Source: DATKDP01 sp035546335
GTDB taxonomy: Bacteria; Acidobacteriota; Thermoanaerobaculia; Gp7-AA8
NCBI GenBank assembly: GCA_035546335.1
Contig: DATKDP010000149.1
Coordinates: 1 to 64,000, forward strand
DNA length: 64,000 bases
Direction: 5' to 3'
Part shown: in pieces, positions 1-9,259 of the stretch
Layout: every line of letters begins with the position of its first letter
Numbering within the stretch: the stretch's first letter is position 1
Program-made: the position numbers and the translations under genes
The notes under the pieces: generated by a model
What the model was told of the DNA's origin: nothing
What the model saw: the letters and a program-made list of their open reading frames with translations, nothing else
The model's database searches: none

Positions 1-365
1 ATAGAAAATTGATAAACTAATAGGGTAATACACATTCGGCGAACAGTCAGTCCTGCCTATCTTCTTGGGATGGATATGTTTCGCCGGAGCCGGCGTTCAG
101 GAACCGGGGCCTATCCAGTAAACTACCGCTAGAGGCTAGAGGCTAGAGGCGAGAGACGAGAGGCGAGAGACGAGAGGCGAGAGACGAGAGGCGAGAGACG
201 AGAGGCTGGAGGCTAGGAGAGCACTGGTCTCCGCTCACCCCTCTCGTCTCTCGTCTCTCCTCTAGCCTCTAGCTAGCTAGCTAGCCTCTAGCCTCTAGCC
301 TCTAGCCTCTAGCCTCTAGCCTCTCGCCTCTCGCCTCTCGCCTCTAGGGACGCCCGCTCTCCCTC
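1..365. repeat. Heptanucleotide repeat tract forming a large inverted repeat; no gene
   Basis: No gene is visible here. From about 125 to 352 the DNA consists of 7-bp units. The left arm (125-215) alternates variants such as GAGGCTA, GAGACGA and GAGGCGA. The right arm (237-352) is the pyrimidine-rich complement (CCTCTAG, CTCGTCT, CCTCTCG), so the two arms could pair over about 80-100 bp. Positions 78-95 (TTTCGCCGGAGCCGG) resemble a motif repeated in the 36.6-38.5 kb array. The tract lies 3' of the minus-strand bacilliredoxin gene. Confidence 0.85.
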
Positions 366-800
366 TCAGTTCGCGACTTCGGCGCGAGTGCAGAACTGAT
401 CGAACGCCGCAACCATGTCCGCCGCGATGTCGTGGGCTTGACGTCCTTCGATGTTGTGCCGCTCCCAGATCTTCGCGATCTCTCCGTCGCGAAGAAGAGC
501 GATCGACGGCGACGACGGGCGATAGCCGGTGAAGTAGGAACGTGCGCGCGCAGTCGCCTCTTTGTCATTTCCGGCGAACACCGTGATCATCCGGTCGGGC
601 TTGACTGCATGCGCCAGTGCCAGAGCGACTGCGGGTCGCGCATTTCCAGCGGCACAGCCGCAGACGGAATTGACGACCACGAGAACGGTTCCCTTGCGGG
701 GGCCGAGCACAGCGTCGACCTCCTCAGCAGTGCGCGTCTCTTCGATTCCAAGCCGCGAGAGCTCGCGCCGCATCGGCTCGACCAATATTTCATCGTACAT
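366..800 (-). CDS. Bacilliredoxin (BrxA/BrxB, YphP/YqiW family)
   Basis: A cytoplasmic thiol protein expected to remove bacillithiol, or a similar thiol, from mixed disulfides on proteins, or to act as a general disulfide isomerase. About 144 residues, the usual length for the family. The signature VNSVCGCAAGNARP, containing the CGC redox motif, lies near residues 45-58, and the N-terminus MYDEILVEPMRRELSRLGI is typical. An in-frame ATG at 824 would add eight residues, but the ATG at 800 has a clear AGGAGG about 8 nt upstream and matches the start of homologues. It stands alone, with a repeat tract downstream. Whether this organism makes bacillithiol cannot be told from the window. Confidence 0.9.
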   Translation of the reverse strand: MYDEILVEPMRRELSRLGIEETRTAEEVDAVLGPRKGTVLVVVNSVCGCAAGNARPAVALALAHAVKPDRMITVFAGNDKEATARARSYFTGYRPSSPSIALLRDGEIAKIWERHNIEGRQAHDIAADMVAAFDQFCTRAEVAN

Positions 801-1033
801 TGCGACTCCTCCTGGGACGCCCAAACCGGACGGCCGGGTGAAAAATTCACGGGGTGCGAGAGTCTCCCGGGGCGCGACGGCCGCCCTCCCCGAGGCTCGA
901 GGCTCGAATGAATCGTAGGGGGCGCGTTACTGTGCTCCTCGTGGGGACGAAGGGACAGAGTCGAGACTTGCCATGCCGCAGCTTCGTCTGGGTGCTTGCG
1001 AGCCTCGAGCCCCGAGCCTCGAGCCCCTCGCCT
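801..1033. repeat. Intergenic region with 7-bp-period inverted tract
   Basis: GAGGCTC-type heptads at about 892-908 face a complementary pyrimidine-rich tract at 1001-1036 (GCCTCGA, GCCCCGA, GCCCCTC). Between them, 978-1003 reads CAGCTTCGTCTGGGTGCTTG, a relative of the terminal repeat of the element at 49471-49629. No gene is supported. Confidence 0.6.
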
Positions 1034-1507
1034 CTACCTCCGCACTGTGACGTTTGTCCGCGCTGACGTGACTGCGCCGCCGGAGTCGCGGCCGCGCATC
1101 GAGAGCTCGGCGGACACCGCGCTGAAGAGCCGCTCGTCCGGCACGTCCTTGCGGGGGTTGAATTCGTACCGGATCTCTCCTCGCGCGGGAAGAGAAGTCG
1201 AGTAGCCCCGCCTTCGGATCTCGTCGGCGTCATAGCTCTGCGAGTAGACACGCAGACCGCCGAGGGCCGTCACGTCGATCGAGACCTCCTCGATCTCGAC
1301 CGAAGCTCCTCCCACTTCGCGCAGCGCGATCGAGAAGGGAAAGTCGTAGACGCTGCCGGACACGTGATTCGCGATGATCGGGTTTGGTACGACGCTCATC
1401 GCCACGGCCGCAGTTCCCTCGATGACCGGAGGCGCCTGGCTGCCCGTCGAAGTGCAGTCCAGAGCAGCCGCTGCGAAGAGGGCGGCGAGGATCCTCGAGC
1501 GCATCAT
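1034..1507 (-). CDS. Exported protein of unknown function, last gene of the YdjY-SodC set
   Basis: A 157-residue protein that I do not recognise. The N-terminus (MMRSRILAALFAAAALDC) is hydrophobic and ends in a Cys near residue 18. That resembles a lipoprotein signal, although Asp before the Cys is not canonical. The remainder looks beta-rich, with alternating V/I/T, and could be a small immunoglobulin-like domain. Its ATG overlaps the sodC stop codon (ATGA, 4 bp), so translation is probably coupled to sodC. That suggests a periplasmic or envelope role alongside the superoxide dismutase. Length and frame are clear; function is not. Confidence 0.75.
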   Translation of the reverse strand: MMRSRILAALFAAAALDCTSTGSQAPPVIEGTAAVAMSVVPNPIIANHVSGSVYDFPFSIALREVGGASVEIEEVSIDVTALGGLRVYSQSYDADEIRRRGYSTSLPARGEIRYEFNPRKDVPDERLFSAVSAELSMRGRDSGGAVTSARTNVTVRR

Positions 1508-2046
1508 GGCATGCTCGATCCGACTTTGAGAGATGCGATGCCGCAGCCGATTCGAGCACCCGCATTGCCGGCCGGCTGCGATTTCAGATCATCGGGATCT
1601 GCGTGAATCACCACGGCCCGTCCGACCACGGACCGGCTGCCGGGTGAGACGGTCAGAGATTCGGTGATGATCGTCGTGCTGACCTTGCCGTTCGCGTCGG
1701 CAGTCACATTTCCCAGATCTCCCGCATGCGAGGTGACGCCTGGAGGGCCATGAGGATGGTCGCCGGAACTGAAGTGGGGGCCGGCCGACGAAGCGTCCGG
1801 AGCGGTGCAATCACCTTTCTCGTGAACGTGAAATCCGTGAGCTCCGGGAGTGAGCCCCTCGAGCAGGACCGTCGCCGTCACCGAGCCGTCAGCTCGTTCG
1901 ACGAAGGAGACCGTGCCGGAAACGTTCGACCCGCTTCTCGGTTCGATCACGGCGGTCGCCGTCAATCCAGTCATCGCATCCTGCGTCGTAGTGCAGGCGG
2001 CGAGCAGAAGGATTCCAGGGATCAACAGGAACGAAGCAGACTTCAT
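1504..2046 (-). CDS. sodC: Cu/Zn superoxide dismutase, probable lipoprotein
   Basis: Dismutates superoxide in the periplasm or at the outer membrane. The 180-residue protein has a type II signal with lipobox LAAC (Cys18), then the SodC fold. Copper and zinc ligands are all present: GFHVHEKGDC (H73, H75), SAGPHF (H91), H99, HAGDLGN (H108, D110) and VVIHADPDD (H148). The Cys80-Cys168 disulfide pair and the active-site Arg (GARIGCG) are present too. The ATG overlaps the stop of the upstream YdjY-like gene by 4 bp, and its own stop overlaps the next start, giving a three-gene coupled unit on the minus strand. Nothing essential is missing, so it should be active. Confidence 0.95.
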   Translation of the reverse strand: MKSASFLLIPGILLLAACTTTQDAMTGLTATAVIEPRSGSNVSGTVSFVERADGSVTATVLLEGLTPGAHGFHVHEKGDCTAPDASSAGPHFSSGDHPHGPPGVTSHAGDLGNVTADANGKVSTTIITESLTVSPGSRSVVGRAVVIHADPDDLKSQPAGNAGARIGCGIASLKVGSSMP

Positions 2047-2747
2047 GATGCCTCCTCTCTCGATCTCGGTCTCAGGATGATCGTCACATGCGTTCCCGCG
2101 CGCGGCAGTCTCTCGCGGATCGCCGAATAGACGACGCCATCGCGGACGTAGTCACGAATGGGATGTGCGTGATTTCCAATCGCTCCTCCAGGACAGGAGT
2201 ATAGACATACGATACATCCGGATTGAAACTCCGGTTGAAAACGTTCGTTGCCGCCGTAGCGAAGATCGAGTGACGGGCGCGACAACCCTTTCTCCTCGAC
2301 GAGCTCCGAAATCGCGAGCCGTCGTCCGCTCCCCTGCCATTCCACGAACACCTCGACCGGCGTTCCTTCCACCCGTTTGTCGGGCTCGAGGCTGTTGCGG
2401 TCATTGCGGAGATTCCAGCTCGCGGCCGTCAGGTTTTCGCCGGCGACCGCTCCGAGCGCCTCGAGGGCGCGGCGCACTTCGCGATCGCTCGCATCGCTGC
2501 GGAAGAGGGCGTACGGAGCCGATTTTCCCTCTCGCCAGACGATTGCGTGGTGCCCCCTGACGCCGAACCGCTTTTCCATCGCTTTCGGTTGAACGACGGC
2601 GGAGAAGCGGATCTCTCTCCTCGCTCGGTCGATCGTCATGCCGGACGCGGTCTCGCCGTACATTTGGCGAAACCCGAGCAACAGCACAAGACAGATCAGC
2701 GCGACCATCGCCCATGCGGCGAGATGCTGTTTCGTCGAACGTCGCAT
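2043..2747 (-). CDS. Membrane-anchored YdjY-domain protein
   Basis: About 234 residues. One N-terminal transmembrane helix (WAMVALICLVLLLGF) is followed by a periplasmic YdjY-type domain: ARREIRFSAVVQP, then FGVRGHHAIVWREG and the Cys-containing FQSGCIVCLYSCPGG near the C-terminus. YdjY domains occur in proteins linked to periplasmic redox or iron-sulfur processes, and the exact role is not known. The GCIVCLYSCPGG motif could bind metal or form a disulfide. An ATG at 2789 is in frame, but the second one at 2747 (MRRSTKQHLAAW) gives the more usual short N-terminus. It is the first gene of the coupled YdjY-sodC-lipoprotein set; its stop overlaps the sodC ATG. Confidence 0.75.
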   Translation of the reverse strand: MRRSTKQHLAAWAMVALICLVLLLGFRQMYGETASGMTIDRARREIRFSAVVQPKAMEKRFGVRGHHAIVWREGKSAPYALFRSDASDREVRRALEALGAVAGENLTAASWNLRNDRNSLEPDKRVEGTPVEVFVEWQGSGRRLAISELVEEKGLSRPSLDLRYGGNERFQPEFQSGCIVCLYSCPGGAIGNHAHPIRDYVRDGVVYSAIRERLPRAGTHVTIILRPRSREEAS

Positions 2748-2849
2748 CCTCTCGTTTCCGATGATTCCCGCTGTGCAACAACAGTGCAAGAGCGAAGTCC
2801 ACTTCCCGTCATCCTGAAATTCGCGGCGCCGTCGCCGCGCCCGATTGTT

Positions 2850-4283
2850 TCAACGTTGCGACCATGCTGCGATCTTTCGTCCGACCGCGCCGAGCCACCC
2901 TTTGCCGAGATCCTGGTAGTAGAGAGAAGCGGCCTTCTGGATGGCGTCGGCGAGCGAAGGATAGGGAGAGACGAGCTGCGCAAGCTCTCCGATTCGCACG
3001 TTCTTTTTTCGCGCCAGGACGATTTCTTCGATCAGCGTCGAAGCGTTCGCGCAGGCGGCGTGCGCTCCGAGAATCCGTCCCTTGCGGTCGCAGACGAATT
3101 TGACGAATCCCTTCGTCGTCCGGTCGACGACAGCCCGGTCGACCTCGGCCATGTCGGCCTGGTAGGTCCGGACATGGTCCTTTCCGATGCGAGCGACCGC
3201 TTCCGGCTCGGTCATTCCGATGTGACCCACCTCCGGGTCGGTATACAGAGCCCACGGAACGTCGTCGTAATCGATTTTCGATCGAAAGGGAAAGAGGATG
3301 TTGCGGACCAGCTTGACGGCTTCGTAGGCAGCGACGTGCGTGAACTGCAGCCCTCCGTGAACGTCGCCGCATGCCCAGACGCGCGGTGCACTGGTGCGGA
3401 GAAATCCGTCGACCGCGATCCACGATCGATCGAGACGGACCCCGGCGATGTCCAATCCGAGGTTCTCGGTGTTTCCGCGCCGGCCGGAAGCGACGAAGAT
3501 CTCTTCGGCGTTGACGGTCTCCTGCGATCCGTCGCTCGCTTCGATCTCCAGCGTTTTGCGGTTGCCCTCGCGCCGCGCGCGTTTGACTTTCCATCCCGTT
3601 CGGATCGCGATGCCTTCTCCCTCCAGGGTGTGCCGCACGAGGGCGATCACGTCGGGATCTTCCTTGTTGACGATCTCGTCGAGCATCTCGACCACGGTTA
3701 CCTCGCAGCCGAACCGCCGGAAGATCTGCGCGAATTCGATGCCGATGTAGCCACCGCCGAGAATCGCGAGGGACGAGGGGAACGCATCGAGCTCGAGGAA
3801 GGACGCGTGATCGAGGAATCCCGCTTCGGCGAGTCCTTCGATCGGGGGAACGCTGGTGCGCGACCCGGTGGCGATCACGACGTCTTTTCCGCGAAGCCTG
3901 CGCTCTCCAACTTCGATCTCGCGCGGCGCGACGAAGCGTCCATTGCCGAAGATCACGTCGATGCCGAGCCGGCGGAACTTCTCCGGATCGTCATGCCGGC
4001 TGGTGACTCGTCGCGCCTGGCGCATCGAGTCCATGATCTTTTTCGGATCGATGGCGGGGCTCACCGGCGGAAGGCCGTACTCGTCTGCGTGAGCCATTTG
4101 CAGGGCGAGTCGTGCGCTGGCGACGAGCGCTTTGGTCGGAACGCATCCCGTCCAGAGACAATCGCCACCGAGGGCCTCGCGCTCGACGAGGGCGACCTTC
4201 CGGCCGAGCCGGGCGCAGCCGGAAGCGGTTACCAGACCCGCTGTGCCACCCCCGAGAACGACTACATCGAACTCTTCGGGCAT
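2850..4283 (-). CDS. Class I pyridine nucleotide-disulfide oxidoreductase (mercuric-reductase/Lpd-like)
   Basis: A 477-residue FAD- and NAD(P)H-binding flavoprotein. N-terminal FAD Rossmann motif (VVVLGGGTAG), redox-active pair in GGDCLWTGCVPTK (C42, C47), second Rossmann motif LAILGGGYIGIEF, then a dimerisation domain. At the C-terminus the usual active-site HPT..E (or HPYPT..E) is replaced by SPYPSLADAIQ, so the catalytic His and Glu are Ser and Asp. True lipoamide dehydrogenase or glutathione reductase activity is therefore doubtful. No 2-oxoacid dehydrogenase genes or mer genes are nearby. Start chosen at the ATG at 4283, which has GGAGG 5 nt upstream; ATG 4295 lacks an RBS. It follows the YjbQ-family gene by about 25 bp and is probably co-transcribed with it. 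Confidence 0.85.
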   Translation of the reverse strand: MPEEFDVVVLGGGTAGLVTASGCARLGRKVALVEREALGGDCLWTGCVPTKALVASARLALQMAHADEYGLPPVSPAIDPKKIMDSMRQARRVTSRHDDPEKFRRLGIDVIFGNGRFVAPREIEVGERRLRGKDVVIATGSRTSVPPIEGLAEAGFLDHASFLELDAFPSSLAILGGGYIGIEFAQIFRRFGCEVTVVEMLDEIVNKEDPDVIALVRHTLEGEGIAIRTGWKVKRARREGNRKTLEIEASDGSQETVNAEEIFVASGRRGNTENLGLDIAGVRLDRSWIAVDGFLRTSAPRVWACGDVHGGLQFTHVAAYEAVKLVRNILFPFRSKIDYDDVPWALYTDPEVGHIGMTEPEAVARIGKDHVRTYQADMAEVDRAVVDRTTKGFVKFVCDRKGRILGAHAACANASTLIEEIVLARKKNVRIGELAQLVSPYPSLADAIQKAASLYYQDLGKGWLGAVGRKIAAWSQR

Positions 4284-4308
4284 GAGGCCCTCCATCAACG
4301 CACTCTCA

Positions 4309-4704
4309 TCATTTTCTCAGATAGACGATCACGTCGCGCGTACGCGGTCCATCCAGTTCGATGAAATAGATTCCTTGCCATCGTCCCAGCAGGAGGCGGC
4401 CGTCACCGAAGGGGACATCCTTCGAGACTCCGATGAGCGTCGAGAGGAAGTGCGCGTCGGAGTTCCCTTCGCCATGGCGGAAGTCGACCTCAGGCACCAT
4501 GGCGCGAAACGCGCGGGTGAGATCCTCGAGGACATCGGGATCGGCGTCCTCGTTGATCGAGATCGCTGCGGTCGTGTGCGGCGTGAAAATCAGGCACACC
4601 CCTTCGCCGGCGTCGAGCGCGCGGAGCGCTGCATTGACCTGGTCGGTGATGAGAACGATCTGCTCCCGCGCAGTCGTCCGAACGTGGAAGGTGTGCGAGC
4701 GCAT
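4309..4704 (-). CDS. YjbQ/UPF0047 family protein (secondary thiamine-phosphate synthase-like)
   Basis: A 131-residue protein of the UPF0047 family. Members have weak thiamine-phosphate synthase activity in E. coli, but their main role is unsettled. Signature stretches: GVCLIFTPHTTAAISINEDAD, with the conserved His and Asn, then FRHGEGNSDAHF and the C-terminal LLLGRWQGIYFIELDGPR. The reading frame stays open upstream to 4863 through the 7-bp repeat tract, but that extension is low-complexity and foreign to the family. The ATG at 4704 (MRSHTFHV) is the natural start. It lies just upstream of the flavoprotein gene on the same strand. Confidence 0.88.
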   Translation of the reverse strand: MRSHTFHVRTTAREQIVLITDQVNAALRALDAGEGVCLIFTPHTTAAISINEDADPDVLEDLTRAFRAMVPEVDFRHGEGNSDAHFLSTLIGVSKDVPFGDGRLLLGRWQGIYFIELDGPRTRDVIVYLRK

Positions 4705-4943
4705 GGGAGTGTAGCTATCAGGTGGAGGCGGAGAGGTCAAGGGGGAGGGGATGGCAGATGGCAGATGGCCAGGGACGAGAGACGAGAGACGAGGGACGAG
4801 AGACGAGGGACGCGGCGCCCTCTGCCCTCTGCCATCCGCCCTCTGCCATCCACCCTCTGCCATCTGCTATCTGCCATCGCCATCTGCCATCTGCCATCTG
4901 CCATCTGCCATTCGCGATCCCCACCCCGCCATCCCTGGTCCAG
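4705..4943. repeat. Heptanucleotide repeat tract with inverted arms
   Basis: The left arm (4751-4812) holds GGCAGAT and GACGAGA heptads. The right arm (4818-4912) holds the pyrimidine-rich complements CTGCCAT and CCTCTGC. The same heptads recur at 125-352, 38513-38583, 52381-52418 and 54427-54465. No gene is present. The hppA promoter begins immediately after the tract. Confidence 0.85.
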
Positions 4944-4972
4944 TTGAACCGGACGCCCAAGTCCTTTATGAT
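4944..4972 (+). promoter_or_regulatory. Probable sigma70-type promoter for hppA
   Basis: TTGAAC, a 17-bp spacer and TATGAT. Transcription would start near 4979, leaving a leader of about 118 nt before the GTG at 5097. I see no recognisable riboswitch in that leader. Confidence 0.6.
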
Positions 4973-5096
4973 GCGCCCGCTTTACGCCAACTTGTCCGCG
5001 CCTGCATCTCCGTCGTTCGTCATGATTGGGGGTGGCGGGTCACCAGCAGGGCGCGGGCTCGCAAGCTGACATCAAATCAAGACGAGGGACTTCATC

Positions 5097-7169
<2,073 letters not shown>

Positions 7170-7170
7170 C

Positions 7171-7284
7171 CGTCATCCTGAGCGAGGCGGATGGGCGGGC
7201 GTGAGTGAAGGATCTGCGTTCTTAGACAGTTGCCGATCGCAGATCCTTCACTCACACCCTGCCCCCACCCGCTTCAGGATGACG
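7171..7284. repeat. Long two-part inverted repeat between convergent genes
   Basis: The outer arms CGTCATCCTGAGCG (7171-7184) and CGCTTCAGGATGACG (7270-7284) enclose a perfect 18-bp inner pair, GTGAGTGAAGGATCTGCG (7201-7218) and its complement (7238-7255). It sits exactly between hppA (+) and the OmpA-like gene (-). It may terminate both, or may be a dispersed palindromic element; there is no clear T-run. Confidence 0.85.
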
Positions 7285-7296
7285 ACGCGTCTCCCC

Positions 7297-7944
7297 TCAG
7301 CCCTCCGGGTTCGCCTTCACGTGGATCTCGACGCGGCGGTTGAGCTGACGTCCTTCCGGCGTCGCATTCGACTCGCGCGGGCGCGTGTCGCCGTAGCCGC
7401 GAGCGATGATGCGCCTGGAAGCGACCCCCTGATCGACGAGATAATTCTTCACCGAGATGGCGCGCCGTTCGGAGAGGGTCTGATTGTATGCCGCTCTTCC
7501 GGTCGAGTCGGCATGTCCTTCGACGGTGATCGTCGTGTCGGTGTAGCGACTGAAGACGCCCGACATCTCGCGCAGAGCCTGCCGCGATTCCGATCTCAGA
7601 GCGGCCGAGTCGAAATCGAACAGGATGTCGTTTCGGATGACGACGTTGAGCTCGTCTTCCGCTGTTCGCTCGACGTCGAGCCCCTCGATCTGCCGGAGCT
7701 CGCGCTCCTGCTGATCCATTCGACGGCCGATCGCCGCCCCGACCGCCGCACCGACGACGCCGCCGATCGCCGCTCCGGTTGTCGTCTCGCCCGACTGTTT
7801 TCCGATCACTGCGCCTGCGGCTGCGCCCGTTGCCGCGCCGGCTGCGGCGCCCTGTTTCGTTCGCCGGTTCGGGTCATCCGCGCTGATACAGGCGGAGAGA
7901 AACGCGGCGATGAACAACAGTGTGAGTATTTTACGAAGAATCAT
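7297..7944 (-). CDS. OmpA-domain lipoprotein with glycine zipper (YiaD-like)
   Basis: Outer-membrane lipoprotein expected to bind peptidoglycan. 215 residues: lipoprotein signal ending FLSAC (Cys19), a glycine-zipper segment (about 31-75, rich in GAAxGAA and GAAIG repeats), then an OmpA C-terminal domain. That domain contains ILFDFDSAALR, TVEGHADSTG, LSERRAISVKNYL and NRRVEI, the standard diaminopimelate-binding fold. A paralogue of the same layout lies about 490 bp upstream on the same strand (8433-9083), suggesting tandem duplication. The intervening DNA is repeat-rich, so the two genes probably have separate promoters. Confidence 0.92.
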   Translation of the reverse strand: MILRKILTLLFIAAFLSACISADDPNRRTKQGAAAGAATGAAAGAVIGKQSGETTTGAAIGGVVGAAVGAAIGRRMDQQERELRQIEGLDVERTAEDELNVVIRNDILFDFDSAALRSESRQALREMSGVFSRYTDTTITVEGHADSTGRAAYNQTLSERRAISVKNYLVDQGVASRRIIARGYGDTRPRESNATPEGRQLNRRVEIHVKANPEG

Positions 7945-8432
7945 GGCTCCTCCAATGCAACCTCGATGACATCTGGTCGCGGTTGATTACAAAGGGGATG
8001 CCACACCGGTTTTGCGGCGCTTTGGAGTGCGGCGCAACGCGCCGCTTTTCATCCGCAACGCGGACGAGCCCCCGCTGCCGATGGCGTACCCAAGCGCTTC
8101 GCGCCGTAAGGGATGCATCCTGAAAGGATGCCTGGACCACAGCCGGTGGTGAGCGCGCATCGCCACCACCGGAACGTTCGCGCAAGCGCGATGTCGGCCG
8201 CAGCCCGGCAGGGCTGCAAGGAAAGGGGGCGCTGTCACATTTCATCCCGGCACCCCTGCCGGGGTGCCCACGTTTCAAACGTCGCAAACGGGTGGTAGCG
8301 CTTCGCGCTCACCACCGGCTGTTGATCCCAGCATGCCTTCAGCATGCAGGCGGTGTGTTGCACCGCCGTCCAAGAAAAAGGCGCCCCCGCAGGAGCGCCT
8401 TTCGATTCACTGCCGAGCTCGTCGTGCGCTGC
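7945..8432. repeat. Gene-free region with GGTGGT hairpins and other palindromes
   Basis: Contains two hairpins of one family: CCGGTGGTGAGCG..CGCCACCACCGG (8143-8172) and GGTGGTAGCGC..GCGCTCACCACC (8290-8316). A third copy is at about 54358-54387. Other small palindromes are GCATCC-TGAAA-GGATGC (about 8115-8131), AGCCCGGCAGGGCT (about 8201-8215) and GGCACCCCTGCCGGGGTGCC (about 8252-8271). No coding gene is supported. Confidence 0.7.
8372..8402 (-). terminator. Rho-independent terminator of the second OmpA-like gene
   Basis: On the minus strand, AAAGGCGC (8402-8395) and GCGCCTTT (8384-8377) form a stem with a 10-nt loop followed by TTTTTCTT. It lies about 30 nt after the stop codon of the gene at 8433-9083. 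Confidence 0.8.
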
Positions 8433-9083
8433 TCAGCCGCGCTCCGCCTTCACTCGGATCTCGACGCGGCGGTTGATCTGACGACCGCTCGCCGAGGCGT
8501 TCGACGCCCGGGGCTGCGACTCGCCGTAGCCGATGGTGTCGAGTCGATAACTGTCGACACCGAGTCCGCGGAGATAGCCTGACACGCTGCCGGCTCGCCG
8601 TTCGGAAAGACGGTTGTTGTAGGCATTGGTTCCGACCGAGTCAGTATGACCCTCGATCGAGATCCGCGTGTCCGCGTAGCGGCTGAACACGCCGGCCATC
8701 TCGCGGAGCGTGTCGCGCGACGCGGAGCGGAGTGCGGACGAATCGAAGTCGAAGAGCACTTCGTTCCTCACGATGACATTGAGCTCGTCATCATCGGTCC
8801 GGTAGACATCGACACCTTCGATCTGCCGGAGCTCGCGCTCCTGCTTGTCCATGTAGGCGCCGATCCCTGCTCCGATCGCCGTCCCGGCGATCGCTCCCAC
8901 GATTGCTCCCTTCTTCGCGTCACCACTGCCTCGGTTGTTTCCGACGACTGCGCCGACGACACTCCCTGCGACCGCGCCGATCGAGGCGCCCTTGACCGCT
9001 TTGCGGACTTTCGGCGTTTCCGCCGCGAATCCGGCGGGTGCAGCCAGCATCGCAATCAGCAATCCTGCAAGAATCCGTTTCAT
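8433..9083 (-). CDS. OmpA-domain envelope protein with glycine zipper
   Basis: 216 residues, paralogous to the protein at 7297-7944. It has a Sec signal peptide (MKRILAGLLIAMLAAPAGFA-AET) rather than a lipobox, then a glycine-zipper region (GSVVGAVVG, GAIAGTAIGAGIG) and a short charged linker QERELRQIEGVDVYRTDDDE shared almost exactly with the paralogue. The OmpA C-terminal domain has VLFDFDSSALR, SIEGHTDSVG and NRRVEIRVKAE. The frame extends upstream to 9227, but the ATG at 9083 has AGGAGG at good spacing and begins the signal peptide. Loss of the lipid anchor relative to its neighbour suggests a soluble periplasmic or differently anchored form. Confidence 0.92.
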   Translation of the reverse strand: MKRILAGLLIAMLAAPAGFAAETPKVRKAVKGASIGAVAGSVVGAVVGNNRGSGDAKKGAIVGAIAGTAIGAGIGAYMDKQERELRQIEGVDVYRTDDDELNVIVRNEVLFDFDSSALRSASRDTLREMAGVFSRYADTRISIEGHTDSVGTNAYNNRLSERRAGSVSGYLRGLGVDSYRLDTIGYGESQPRASNASASGRQINRRVEIRVKAERG

Positions 9084-9259
9084 GACACGTCCTCCTTGGT
9101 CTACGGGGAGCTTCAGCGTCCACCGTCTACATCGTTTCCTTCGTTTGTTGCTGCTTCTCAGGGCCTGAACGACTCTCTCTATCGCAATCGAAGTGCCACG
9201 CGCGCCCGGCGTCATCTCGCTTGCCACCCGGGATCGTTCGCGAGTAGGCTGGCCACGTC

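Noticed and set aside
4705..4863. N-terminal extension of the YjbQ-family protein
   Set aside because: The extra 53 residues translate heptanucleotide repeats and are absent from the family; the ATG at 4704 fits homologues.
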